This document shows positions 25,973-33,892 of a stretch of DNA of 64,000 bases, one piece after another. Origin of the DNA: Fluviispira multicolorata (GTDB lineage Bacteria; Bdellovibrionota_B; Oligoflexia; Silvanigrellales; Silvanigrellaceae); contig NZ_WFLN01000005.1 of the NCBI RefSeq assembly GCF_009208585.1, positions 579,470 through 643,469 of the forward strand, read 5' to 3'. Position 1 is the first letter of the stretch; every line of letters begins with the position of its first letter. A program made the position numbers and the translations under genes. Under the pieces are notes generated by a model, which was given only the letters and a program-made list of their open reading frames with translations, was not told the origin of the DNA and did not search any database.

Positions 25973-26902
25973 ATGTTGGATTTAAATTCTATTCTGGATT
26001 CCGTTGCGAATGGAAACATGAATGTTGAGAAAGCAAAATCGTTAATTGAAAAAAATTATGTATTAAAAAAACAAAAAAAAGGATTTTCTGAAGAATTTCA
26101 AAATGCAAAAGAAGAATCTCAAGAGGGTTTGAAAAGTGCTTTTGAAAAATTAAAAAAAACCGTAAATATTGAGGAATTAATAAAAATATCAAGTAATTTA
26201 GTAAGTCAAATTTCTGAAAATATGCCTCAAATAGAAAAAATACAAGAAAATATAGCACATAATTTACAACCAATTGGTTTTTCTCCAAATATTTCTGGGC
26301 TTGAATCAAAGCTTTCTGTCTTTAGAGCTTTTCATTCTGGTACGGATTGCCTTATTAAAAATAATCTTGTTGTTGGCTCGCAATGGTTTGGAGTCAATAT
26401 TTCTGAAAACTCTGAAGTAAAGAATAATAAATTCACAGCTGTACAGTTTTCTGAGTTAGCAATTATTCGAACTGATTTTTGTACATCACAATTTAGCTTG
26501 GCACGCCTAAGTAACGTAACAATGCAAGAGGCACGTTTAGAAAATAATAAATTTTCGCGTACATCTATCTCAGATGTTTGCATCAAAGAGTCTGATTTCA
26601 CAGAAAATCTTGTGGTTAAATCTGATTTTACAGAAACGACTATCACTGGCAGTCGTCTTTCCCGTTTGAATTTTCATACGGTCGATTTTCAAGATTGTGA
26701 AATTGATACCTGTGATCTTCAAGGCATTGATTTTGAAAACTGTAAATTCAAAGAATGCATTTTTTCTAATTTAGAAATCATTATGGATGAACCATTAAAA
26801 GTTAATGGTCGTAATATTGTTGGAAGAAATTTCTCTGATTGTAAAAATGCCGAAGAATTTTTATATCTCCTCGATAGTACAAGCAACGATTCTCATAATT
26901 GA
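25973..26902 (+). CDS. Pentapeptide repeat protein with SHOCT-like N-terminus
   Basis: The first 30 residues (LNSILDSVANGNMNVEKAKSLIE split: ILDSVANGNMNVEKA) resemble the short helical SHOCT-like/YvlB N-terminal motif. A charged coiled-coil-prone linker follows to about residue 100. Residues 120-270 are pentapeptide repeats (A/S-D/N-L/F-x-x pattern, e.g. SDFTE, CDLQG, IDFEN, CKFKE), which fold into a right-handed beta helix. Such proteins can mimic DNA (Qnr/MfpA) or serve as scaffolds. There is no signal peptide. It is the third gene of the lptFG operon. A link to LPS export is inference only. Confidence 0.82.
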   Translation: MLDLNSILDSVANGNMNVEKAKSLIEKNYVLKKQKKGFSEEFQNAKEESQEGLKSAFEKLKKTVNIEELIKISSNLVSQISENMPQIEKIQENIAHNLQPIGFSPNISGLESKLSVFRAFHSGTDCLIKNNLVVGSQWFGVNISENSEVKNNKFTAVQFSELAIIRTDFCTSQFSLARLSNVTMQEARLENNKFSRTSISDVCIKESDFTENLVVKSDFTETTITGSRLSRLNFHTVDFQDCEIDTCDLQGIDFENCKFKECIFSNLEIIMDEPLKVNGRNIVGRNFSDCKNAEEFLYLLDSTSNDSHN

Positions 26903-26987
26903 TGCTTGCAGATTCTGTTCTTTTTTCAGATATATGTATAAGAGTTTTATGAGCGACAGTCATTTCTATGCTTTCGTTCTGTTATAG

Positions 26988-27012
26988 AAAGACTATCTTT
27001 AAGTCTTTTTTC
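26988..27012 (+). terminator. Hairpin with T-tract just upstream of gap
   Basis: AAAGACT (26988-26994) pairs with AGTCTTT (27002-27008), followed by T residues to 27011. It ends about eight bases before the GGAGGG ribosome binding site of gap. It can end the lptFG operon or, if the gap promoter is upstream, act as an attenuator. Confidence 0.65.
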
Positions 27013-27031
27013 ATATTTTGGAGGGTATCTT

Positions 27032-28039
27032 ATGACAATTAAGGTTGGTATCAATGGCTTTGGTCGTATTGGTCGTTGCGTCCTTAGAGCATTAAAAAAT
27101 GAACGTGATATTGAAGTTTGTCTTATTAATGATTTGACTGATGCAAAGACTTTAGCTCATCTTTATAAATACGATTCTATTCATGGCAAGGCTGAACAAG
27201 TTGTTGAAACAAAAGAAAGCTCACTTGTTCTTGATGGAAAAGAAATTAAAATTTCTGCAATTCGCAATCCTGCAGAAATTCCATGGGCTGCAAATGGCGT
27301 AGATATCGTACTTGAGTGCACTGGACTCTTTACTGATGGCGAAAAAGCAAGTGCCCATTTAAAGGGTGGAGCAAAAAAAGTAATTCTAAGCGCTCCTGGT
27401 AAGTCAATTGATAAAACAATTGTGATTGGTGTGAATGATGAAGAATATGATATTGCAAAACACAATATCATCAGCAATGGTTCTTGCACTACAAATTGTC
27501 TAGCACCCTTAACTAAGGTTATTCATGAAAAATTTGTCGTAAAAAAAGGTCTTATGACAACAATTCACTCCTACACAAACGATCAGAATATTCTCGATCT
27601 TCCACACAAAGATTTACGTCGTGCACGTGCAGCTGCATTAAGTATGATTCCAACAACAACTGGTGCTGCTAAAGCAATTTCAGAAGTAATTCCATCTCTT
27701 GCTGGGAAATTAAATGGATTTGCTGTTCGTGTGCCAACACCAAATGTTTCTCTTGTGGATGTTACTTTTGAACTCGAAAAATCTGTCACTGCTAAAGATA
27801 TCAATTCTGCACTTAAATCGGCCGCAGAAGGTTCATTAAAAGGCATTTTAGGTTATTCTGAAGAACCTCTCGTCAGTTGTGATTATAATGGATGTACCAA
27901 TAGTTCAACTATTGATGCAGAATATACTACTGTTATTGGTGAGAATATGGTTAAAGTTCTTTCATGGTATGATAATGAAGCTGGCTTTAGCAATCGTATG
28001 GTCCAATTGACTCGTCTTGTTGCGACTGGAAAATTATAA
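27032..28039 (+). CDS. gap: Glyceraldehyde-3-phosphate dehydrogenase, type I
   Basis: Glycolytic/gluconeogenic enzyme converting glyceraldehyde-3-phosphate to 1,3-bisphosphoglycerate with NAD. The start VGINGFGRIGRCVLRA is the nucleotide-binding motif. The active site SCTTNCLAP carries the catalytic Cys; the following segment TIHSYTNDQNILDLPHKDLRRARAA (positions 179-203) and the end SWYDNEAGFSNRMVQL are diagnostic. 335 aa is normal. GGAGGG lies seven bases before the ATG. It is flanked by a hairpin just upstream and by a bidirectional terminator downstream. Confidence 0.97.
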   Translation: MTIKVGINGFGRIGRCVLRALKNERDIEVCLINDLTDAKTLAHLYKYDSIHGKAEQVVETKESSLVLDGKEIKISAIRNPAEIPWAANGVDIVLECTGLFTDGEKASAHLKGGAKKVILSAPGKSIDKTIVIGVNDEEYDIAKHNIISNGSCTTNCLAPLTKVIHEKFVVKKGLMTTIHSYTNDQNILDLPHKDLRRARAAALSMIPTTTGAAKAISEVIPSLAGKLNGFAVRVPTPNVSLVDVTFELEKSVTAKDINSALKSAAEGSLKGILGYSEEPLVSCDYNGCTNSSTIDAEYTTVIGENMVKVLSWYDNEAGFSNRMVQLTRLVATGKL

Positions 28040-28065
28040 TTTTTTAGTTAAATCTAAAAGCGGTT

Positions 28066-28108
28066 AAAAATAAAAACCTATAGCGGAATGTTATAGGTTT
28101 TTATTTTT
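28066..28108. terminator. Bidirectional terminator between gap and ATP-grasp ligase
   Basis: 17-bp perfect arms (28066-28082 and 28092-28108) with A-run and T-run ends. The minus-strand ligase gene ends inside this structure: its stop codon is at 28091-28093 in the right arm. Confidence 0.9.
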
Positions 28109-29158
28109 AATTCTGGTTTTCCCATACCATAAATTCCTATCATATGAGCGTTTTAAAGCCGATTCTGCGAGGATTTGAAAGAGTTGTTCATAATTTACTC
28201 CTATTTTTTCAGCCATCATTGGTAGAACACTATAGTAGTAAGAAATACCTGGTAAAGTATTTGCTTCTAAAAAATACACTTCACCTTTTTCATCACAGCG
28301 CCAATCCATGCGAACAAAATCTTTTATTTCAAGAAATTGAAAAAGATCTTCCGTTCCTTTTTTAATAATACTTTCTATTTTTTTTGTGAGTTTAGGAAAA
28401 GTTACTTTTTCTTCCATAAAATCTTTTGATTTGTTTGTAAGACCATAAATTCCATCATTAACTTCTATTTGTGCAATGGGAAGATTTTGAATTGGCGTAC
28501 CAATAATTGCAGATGTGTATTCTGCACCTTTAAGATATTTTTCGATTAAAACTCCATGTGGGTATTTTTCCAATAAAGAGTAAGTTAATTTTTCTGTGTG
28601 TGATTTTGAATTTGAAATTGAATAAGATGCATTAATTCCCATACCTGAACCTTCACCGTCCGGTTTGATAAAATGTGTTTCGTTAAAAAATTCACGTGGA
28701 ATTTTCTTAAGGTCTTTTAGTTTTTTGATTATGTAAAAAGGACTCGTGGGAATATTGAGATATTGGCATGTTAATTTGATTTGCGATTTGCTCATACAAA
28801 TAGATTGAGTAAATGGATCTGATCCAATAAATGGAATACCAGATATTTCACAAAGAGATGGAATCCATCCTTCGCGTGCAAGTGATCCCCAACCTTCGAC
28901 AACAGAATGAATAAGTGAACATTGAGAACTCTTCTCACTCCAATTCTTTAGAAATGAATTATCCATGGGAAAAAGAATTACAGAAAAACCAATTGATTCC
29001 CAAGTCTGAATGATTTTATCGATTGTATTTTGTGTTTCCCATTCTCCATTTGCATCATCTGGAAAAATCATTTCACTTGAATTTTCAAGTTTCGCTGGTA
29101 GATCATAGACAAACCCAAGTGTTAGTTTTTTATTTTTTCTTTCAAAATTTTGTCTCAT
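28091..29158 (-). CDS. D-alanine--D-alanine ligase family ATP-grasp enzyme
   Basis: A 355-residue ATP-grasp ligase. The N-terminal domain contains a FVYDLPAK start and HSVVEGWGSLAREGW (about 85-99), the central domain has HFIKPDGEGSGMGI (ATP loop), and the C-terminal part shows FVRMDWRCDEKGEVYFLEANTLPGISYYS-like metal-binding residues (Asp, Glu, Asn of EANTLPG). This matches Ddl-type enzymes that make the D-Ala-D-Ala dipeptide for peptidoglycan. The early residues differ from standard ddl, so a related D-Ala-D-X ligase is possible. Single gene, convergent with gap; it shares that gene's terminator. Confidence 0.82.
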   Translation of the reverse strand: MRQNFERKNKKLTLGFVYDLPAKLENSSEMIFPDDANGEWETQNTIDKIIQTWESIGFSVILFPMDNSFLKNWSEKSSQCSLIHSVVEGWGSLAREGWIPSLCEISGIPFIGSDPFTQSICMSKSQIKLTCQYLNIPTSPFYIIKKLKDLKKIPREFFNETHFIKPDGEGSGMGINASYSISNSKSHTEKLTYSLLEKYPHGVLIEKYLKGAEYTSAIIGTPIQNLPIAQIEVNDGIYGLTNKSKDFMEEKVTFPKLTKKIESIIKKGTEDLFQFLEIKDFVRMDWRCDEKGEVYFLEANTLPGISYYYSVLPMMAEKIGVNYEQLFQILAESALKRSYDRNLWYGKTRIKNKNL

Positions 29159-29234
29159 GTTTTTCTTCCTTCTTTGAAAATGACATAAACATATGTTGTG
29201 TCTTTGACGATGCTACCTGCTGTTAAAAAGTTAT

Positions 29235-29249
29235 CCTTGTCTGACAAGG
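29235..29249. promoter_or_regulatory. CCTTGTCTGACAAGG palindrome
   Basis: Perfect 7-1-7 inverted repeat in the divergent region between the ligase gene and the histone-like gene, 77-91 bases from the former start. Either an operator or the first stem of a short leader RNA. Confidence 0.4.
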
Positions 29250-29280
29250 AAAAATAATTTCTTAATAAAAATTTATAAAA

Positions 29281-29308
29281 AATGGTATTGCCACTACCAT
29301 TTTTTTTT
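29281..29308 (+). terminator. Intrinsic terminator in the leader of the histone-like gene
   Basis: AATGGTA (29281-29287) pairs with TACCATT (29295-29301), with a 7-base loop and a run of T to 29308. No plus-strand gene lies between 29159 and here, so it either ends a small RNA or attenuates the gene starting at 29384. The rest of the 225-base gap holds only the palindrome at 29235 and a short AACCG/CGGTT hairpin near 29331-29352. Confidence 0.6.
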
Positions 29309-29383
29309 GGCATGAGTTAAATTATCTTTGAACCGTGATTGTGAAAACGGTTTGTAATTCTTTTTTTGAAAGGAGAGTGTTTC

Positions 29384-29833
29384 ATGGCTGAAACAAAGCG
29401 TAAGAAAACGGGTGCGAAAAAAACTGCAGCAAGAAAAACAACAAAAAGAGCTGGAAAGAAACCAGTTGCAAAGAAAAAGAAAGTAGCTGGAAAGAAACCA
29501 GTTAAGAAAACCACTGCAAAGAAAAAAACCACCAAAAAAACGACGAAAAAAACGGGTGCAAAAAAAACGACTCGTAAAACCACTGCAAAGAAAAAAACTG
29601 CTAAACGTGGTCGTCCAGCTGGTAGCACAGCAAAGAAACGCGGTCGTCCAGCGAAATCTTCTACTAAGAAACGTGGTCGTCCAAAGAAGGCAGTCGTTAA
29701 GACTCCAAAAAAACGCGGTCGTCCAAGCAAACTTGATAAATTAAAACAATCAATGAGACGCGGTCGTCCAAGAAAAACTTCTGAAAAAACTCCAGTCATT
29801 AATGACACAATGAACGAACAGGGAGCATTATAA
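29384..29833 (+). CDS. Histone H1-like basic protein with five AT-hooks
   Basis: A 149-residue protein made almost wholly of Lys, Thr, Ala, Arg and Pro. Residues 1-70 are a KKTTAKK-type tail like the C-terminus of eukaryotic H1 and of bacterial HctB/AlgP-like proteins. Residues 70-135 contain five RGRP AT-hook cores (RGRPAG, RGRPAK, RGRPKK, RGRPSK, RGRPRK), which bind the minor groove of AT-rich DNA. The last 15 residues are acidic/neutral. The ORF is open to TTG 29366, but AAAGGAG fits ATG 29384. It lies between two terminators, so it is probably a monocistronic, abundant nucleoid protein. Lysine-codon repetition is strong, and the long opposite-strand ORF is a shadow. Confidence 0.9.
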   Translation: MAETKRKKTGAKKTAARKTTKRAGKKPVAKKKKVAGKKPVKKTTAKKKTTKKTTKKTGAKKTTRKTTAKKKTAKRGRPAGSTAKKRGRPAKSSTKKRGRPKKAVVKTPKKRGRPSKLDKLKQSMRRGRPRKTSEKTPVINDTMNEQGAL

Positions 29834-29836
29834 TTT

Positions 29837-29879
29837 AAGCACAAAATAAATTATTTCTATTTTGTGCTTATTTTTTATT
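29837..29879 (+). terminator. Intrinsic terminator after histone-like gene
   Basis: 12-bp arms 29837-29848 and 29858-29869 followed by ATTTTTTATT. The tail runs right up to the mutY start codon at 29880. Confidence 0.88.
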
Positions 29880-30950
29880 ATGAGTCAATTTTCAAAAGAT
29901 CTCATAGCGTGGTATCAATTAAATAAACGATCTTTTCCGTGGCGTGAACAAATAAATGTTTATCACACATGGATTTGTGAAGTTATGAGTCAGCAAACAA
30001 CTTTAGCTGTTGTTTTGCCGCGCTTTAAAGAATTTATAAATGAACTTCCTGATCTCCATTCTCTAGCTAATTGTTCTGATGAAAAACTTAGAAAATTATG
30101 GGTAGGTCTTGGTTATTATGCCCGAGCACGCAATTTAAGAAATGGTGCACAATACATTTTACAAAATTTTGATAATAAATTTCCATCTTGTAAAGATGAA
30201 TGGTTGAAGGTACCAGGTTGTGGTCCTTATACTGCATCGATAATTTCGAGTATCTGTTTTAATGAGCCCGTTGCATGTGTTGATGGAAATGTGGTTCGTG
30301 TTGTAAGTCGAATTCTTGGAATGAACAAAGACGTTTGGGAAAAAATTGGACAAGAGAAAATTTCTTGTTACGTTAATGAGTGTATTCCAAAAAATTATCC
30401 AGGTTGTTTTAACCAAGCAATGATGGATCTTGGAGCTACGGTTTGTAAAAAACAAAATCCTATCTGTCAAGAATGTCCTATACAAAAATATTGTTACTCA
30501 TTTAAAAATAATATTGTTTCGTTATGTCCCCCTAATAAACCGCGAAAAGATTTTCAAACGGAAAATATATTTGCACTTTTATTAAGACGTAATAAGAAAT
30601 TAGAATATTCAATTATTTTGAGAAATCAAGGATTTTTAGCTAAGACTAAAGGTTTTCCACTTTTATGTTCTAAGGAAGGATACTCTAAAGAAAAAATTTT
30701 GGCTGTCGCGAATAAATTAAATCTAAAGACAACTTGTTTAGAAAAAACATTTAAACATTCGATCACACATCATAAAATCACTGGGCATACTTTTGTAATA
30801 GATTGCAATGAAGATGATTATAAAGTTAAATCACTTTTAAAGCACTTTGCATTGCCAGAAAAAAATGAGTGGTTTGCCCTCGCTCATATAAAACAGAATA
30901 TATCTTCTTCACTTGACCTTAAGGTGTTAAAAACTCTATCCTCAGAATAG
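29880..30950 (+). CDS. mutY: A/G-specific adenine glycosylase MutY
   Basis: Base-excision enzyme that removes A mispaired with 8-oxoG. The start AWYQLNKRSFPWR, then EVMSQQTTLAVVLPRFKEF, helix-hairpin-helix VPGCGPYTASIISS with the following catalytic Asp in VACVDGNVVRVVSRILG, and the iron-sulfur loop C-x6-C-x2-C-x5-C (CKKQNPICQECPIQKYC). The C-terminal ~120 residues correspond to the MutT-like 8-oxoG-recognition domain but are weakly conserved. ATG 29880 is immediately after a terminator T-tract and has no visible Shine-Dalgarno, so the transcript may arise by read-through or the message may be leaderless. Confidence 0.93.
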   Translation: MSQFSKDLIAWYQLNKRSFPWREQINVYHTWICEVMSQQTTLAVVLPRFKEFINELPDLHSLANCSDEKLRKLWVGLGYYARARNLRNGAQYILQNFDNKFPSCKDEWLKVPGCGPYTASIISSICFNEPVACVDGNVVRVVSRILGMNKDVWEKIGQEKISCYVNECIPKNYPGCFNQAMMDLGATVCKKQNPICQECPIQKYCYSFKNNIVSLCPPNKPRKDFQTENIFALLLRRNKKLEYSIILRNQGFLAKTKGFPLLCSKEGYSKEKILAVANKLNLKTTCLEKTFKHSITHHKITGHTFVIDCNEDDYKVKSLLKHFALPEKNEWFALAHIKQNISSSLDLKVLKTLSSE

Positions 30951-30981
30951 ATCAAATAAATTTTATTCTGAGGAGATTTTC

Positions 30982-32508
30982 ATGGCAACGAACTTGAGTC
31001 TTATACCTCCTTATATTAATGGACGCTTTTCATCATTAAATAAACCTGAAAGAATTTTTTCAATATATAATCCTGCAAATCCATCAGATATTTTAGCAGC
31101 AGCAGGCTGGGGAAAAGATCTTGTTGAACCTGTTATTCAAGGAATGAAAACGGCGCAAAAGAAATTTAATTTGGTTTCTTCAGAAGAAAGATTAAATTAC
31201 ATAAATAAATTTATTGGATATTTGAAGGAAAATTCTGAAGAAATAAAAAGTAACATGATGCTTGAGCTTGCTCGTTCACGTGTTTCCGTCGAAGAAGAAT
31301 GGAAATTATGTGAAAAATTATTTAAAGCCCTTCCTGAATTTTGTAAGCAAATACTTTCTTTAAAAAAAGATGATGATGGCTGGGAGTGGAAATACTCTCC
31401 ACTAGGTTTGGTGCTTATCTCTTCTAATATTGCTTTGCCTGTTTATTCCCTTCTCTGTGGTGTTTTACCTGCTCTTGCCAGTGGGAATGCCGTCTGTTTG
31501 AGACCATCCTCCCACTGCCTTCTTTCAGGCTCTTTGTTGGCCAGTGGATTTCATCAGGCTTCATTTCCAGAGGGGACGGTGCAAATTATTTATGGTGACT
31601 TTGAAGTCTTTCGTCGCTTGGTATTGAGTCATCAATTTGACACTATTTTATACACAGGGGGTGAAGAAAGTCTTGAGCAAATTCGCAGAGACACTCAAGG
31701 ACAACAAAATGCGCGATTAGTTCTTTGTGGAGGAGGGAAAAACGCAGCATACGTTTCTGCCTCCGCAAACATGGAAAAGGCAATTGAAAAAATAATATAT
31801 GGGGCTTGTCTCGATGCAGGACAAAGATTGGAATCCACGAGCCTTGTTTTTGTGGAGAAAAAAATTTTTAGTGAGTTCCAAGATCAATTTGTGACCTCAA
31901 TTAAAAATATGCCAATTGGTGTTAGAGAAGATTTAGCACGTGCTGATAAACATGTTATGGAACCTCTTTGCAGTGTGAATGCTTGGGAACGTTATTTACG
32001 CTTTCAAGGAATTGCAGCGCGTGAGTCCGATGAAACTCTTCGTTGGGGTAAGCCTATCGATAATGGAGGCGATGGTTATTTTGTTTCCCCCGGTGTGCAT
32101 CTTATGAGACCAGAAAAAATTTTAAAGAGTATTTATGCTTCAAATGCTTTTTTTGGGCCTGATGTTTGTCTTGTTCCTGTGGATGGTAAAGAAGATGTTA
32201 TTTCTATTCTTGACAGTTTAGGGGCGACTCGCTGTCTTGGCATTCACAGCCAATATGCTGAAGAGGCACAAGAAATACGCCGTTTGTCGAACGTTCCTTC
32301 TCTTTTATGGAACAGTGCAACCACTGATCTCAATCCTTTATTACCAAGTATTGGGCGTGGGAAAGCAGGTAATAGTTATATAACTGGGTTGCATTTTATT
32401 TATTCCACAATTTATCCACAGACTTTAAATTTATCTTTACCAATTGGATTGACAGAAGGTGATTTTAAGGAAGTTAAAAGAACTAAAAAGGCTGTTGTAA
32501 AAGGATGA
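30982..32508 (+). CDS. Aldehyde dehydrogenase superfamily protein lacking catalytic residues
   Basis: A 508-residue ALDH-fold protein. Family features are clear: YINGRF start, an ISSNIALPVYSLLCGVLPALASGNAV Rossmann segment (about 146-172), CLRPSSHC for the Lys-Pro-Ser region (Lys replaced by Arg), then YTGGEESLEQI. Instead of the active ELGGKN, C249-GGGKN is present, and instead of GQxC the sequence is GQRLES with L283 where the nucleophilic Cys should be. The 34-residue distance equals that between Glu268 and Cys302 in typical ALDHs, so both catalytic residues seem lost. It begins after GAGGAG, 31 bases behind mutY. A structural, binding or regulatory pseudoenzyme is likely. Confidence 0.85.
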   Translation: MATNLSLIPPYINGRFSSLNKPERIFSIYNPANPSDILAAAGWGKDLVEPVIQGMKTAQKKFNLVSSEERLNYINKFIGYLKENSEEIKSNMMLELARSRVSVEEEWKLCEKLFKALPEFCKQILSLKKDDDGWEWKYSPLGLVLISSNIALPVYSLLCGVLPALASGNAVCLRPSSHCLLSGSLLASGFHQASFPEGTVQIIYGDFEVFRRLVLSHQFDTILYTGGEESLEQIRRDTQGQQNARLVLCGGGKNAAYVSASANMEKAIEKIIYGACLDAGQRLESTSLVFVEKKIFSEFQDQFVTSIKNMPIGVREDLARADKHVMEPLCSVNAWERYLRFQGIAARESDETLRWGKPIDNGGDGYFVSPGVHLMRPEKILKSIYASNAFFGPDVCLVPVDGKEDVISILDSLGATRCLGIHSQYAEEAQEIRRLSNVPSLLWNSATTDLNPLLPSIGRGKAGNSYITGLHFIYSTIYPQTLNLSLPIGLTEGDFKEVKRTKKAVVKG

Positions 32509-32528
32509 AAAGTTAAAAGAATTAAATT

Positions 32529-32795
32529 TTAATTTCCTAAAAAATATTTAATTATTAATATTAAGAATTGAATTAAATAGCCAATGTAAATTGGATTTAT
32601 CTTTTTCTGTAAGTCAAAGAAGCTGACTGTTTTGGTTATATTTTCTTTTTTAATAAATTCTGAAAATAATTCTTTTAATTTAATTGAGCGGTGGGGTAGG
32701 ATAGGGACATTCTGATTTTTTGAAACTTCTTCTTTAACTGAGATAGAAATCTTGATGTTTTGCAAACGAAGTTCTATAATAATAATATTTTTCAT
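32529..32795 (-). CDS. Small hypothetical protein with C-terminal membrane segment
   Basis: An 88-residue protein with a Lys/Ile-rich N-terminal part and a C-terminal hydrophobic helix (about 68-86, ending FLGN). AAAGGG precedes the ATG by six bases. Convergent to the ALDH-like gene with 20 bases between. No family recognised; expression is uncertain. Confidence 0.45.
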   Translation of the reverse strand: MKNIIIIELRLQNIKISISVKEEVSKNQNVPILPHRSIKLKELFSEFIKKENITKTVSFFDLQKKINPIYIGYLIQFLILIIKYFLGN

Positions 32796-33012
32796 ATGAA
32801 CCCTTTTTTATTTTAAATGAGGATATAAAAAGAAATATATAAATGTTAGAAGCGTAAAAGTAGAGCATACCTGTTTTTGTCTTTACATATGTTCTCCTTT
32901 TATCAGAGATTTAACTCCGAAGGTTTGAGATGCTTTATTTAAAAATAGAACCGAAGCTTGTAATGGTCTGAAATAACTATAAGGATTTTTTTTTATTAAT
33001 ACAAGTTAATAC

Positions 33013-33084
33013 AAGCCAGTGCAAGATAATTTGACTTCAAAACTATAAGAAATAAGCCAATGCAAGCCAATTTGATTTCGAAAC
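33013..33084 (+). repeat. Imperfect tandem duplication (period 41) preceding CRISPR-like units
   Basis: AAGCCA(G/A)TGCAAG followed by AATTTGA(C/T)TTC(A/G)AAAC occurs at 33013-33043 and 33054-33084, period 41. The second half, AATTTGATTTCGAAAC, returns exactly at 33181-33196, directly abutting the first well-formed CRISPR-like repeat. The remaining part of the 32796-33385 gap before this repeat shows nothing recognisable. Confidence 0.6.
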
Positions 33085-33138
33085 TTAAAATATTTTGCGT
33101 TTATTATTTAATAATTTTTTTTAATATTTTATTAAAAA

Positions 33139-33286
33139 AATTAAATCCCTACAAATGTAGGGAAGAGTGTTACTTGGATCAATTTGATTTCGAAACGGTT
33201 CATCCCTACGTCCATAGGGGAATAGATCTCTTTCTGTTTTAGGAAGAGATCGAAACGGTTCATCCCTACGTCCATAGGGAAATAGA
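33139..33286 (+). CRISPR. Degenerate mini-array with type I-E-like repeats
   Basis: Two nearly identical units (33191-33226 and 33251-33286) share CGGTTCATCCCTACG, then TCCATAGGG and AATAGA, exactly 60 bases apart. This resembles type I-E repeats (CGGTTCATCCCCACG...GTGGGGAAC) with its short inverted repeat CCCTA/TAGGG. An older third unit with only the core ATCCCTAC-N5-TAGGG conserved lies at 33139-33167, 57 bases upstream. Using a 29-base repeat the spacers are 28 and 31 bases, near the 32 of I-E. The second spacer is itself an inverted repeat (GATCTCTT...AAGAGATC), which is unusual. No cas gene adjoins; cas3 starts at 62634. With only three units this could be a relic or another kind of repeat. 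Confidence 0.5.
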
Positions 33287-33385
33287 GGTGAAGGAACATT
33301 GATTAATTATTTTATATGGGGCTGTTAGTCAATATTTAAAATATTTTTTAATTATTTGCAAATAGATTTATTCTTGATATTTTTT

Positions 33386-33892
33386 TCAGTAAAGAAGAGT
33401 TAAAGTGACATCTCCTGGTAAACGATAATATGGTTTCATTTGACCACCCAAATTTGTGCACATTGCAGAATTTCCAGGCGTGTAAATGTTAAATGCTGTA
33501 TTGTAATTCAAACAAAAATACTGCATATCCCAACCAGGATTCCAGTAAACTCCTCCTGCTGTACCACATTCTTCAGCGCGAAAATATGAAAGACTATGAT
33601 AGGTTCCTGTAGCTCCATTTGCAAGAATGTACCAACCTTTTGACTTAAGTGGATTTGCATCAACAACTGTGACACATGCAATACGGTTTGAATGATTAAT
33701 TAAAGTTATACTGTTGCCAGATGAAGATGGATTAACTTTATTTTCAATTACAGCAGTTGATAACACTGTCGGTAATGAATATGAATCATTAGATAATTCA
33801 TTTGGTAGAAGATTTGAAGTTTGTTCCGCAAATGCAAAATTTGCAACGGAAAACAATAGAGAAGCAGCAAAGCATGAAATAATTTTTTTCAT
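33386..33892 (-). CDS. Secreted cysteine-containing hypothetical protein
   Basis: A 168-residue precursor with a clear signal peptide (MKKIISCFAASLLFS..., cleavage near AFA-EQ, residue 22). The mature part has five cysteines and aromatic-rich beta-type segments (GWYILANGATGTYHS). I recognise no family. The frame stays open to 33964, but ATG 33892 has AAAGGAG six bases before it and begins the signal peptide. It stands alone next to the degenerate CRISPR-like array. Probably periplasmic or exported. Confidence 0.7.
   Translation of the reverse strand: MKKIISCFAASLLFSVANFAFAEQTSNLLPNELSNDSYSLPTVLSTAVIENKVNPSSSGNSITLINHSNRIACVTVVDANPLKSKGWYILANGATGTYHSLSYFRAEECGTAGGVYWNPGWDMQYFCLNYNTAFNIYTPGNSAMCTNLGGQMKPYYRLPGDVTLTLLY

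Noticed and set aside
29317..29844. Long minus-strand ORF (175 codons, Phe/Val-rich) opposite the histone-like gene
   Set aside because: It is the antisense reading of Lys/Arg repeats. The plus strand has a good ribosome binding site and a sensible AT-hook protein.
33060..33242. 60-codon plus-strand ORF through the CRISPR-like units
   Set aside because: Its sequence is just the translated repeats; no ribosome binding site and no conserved features.
33225..33255. Inverted repeat between CRISPR-like units as a rho-independent terminator
   Set aside because: The stem GATCTCTT/AAGAGATC is followed by CGAAACGG, not by a T-tract.
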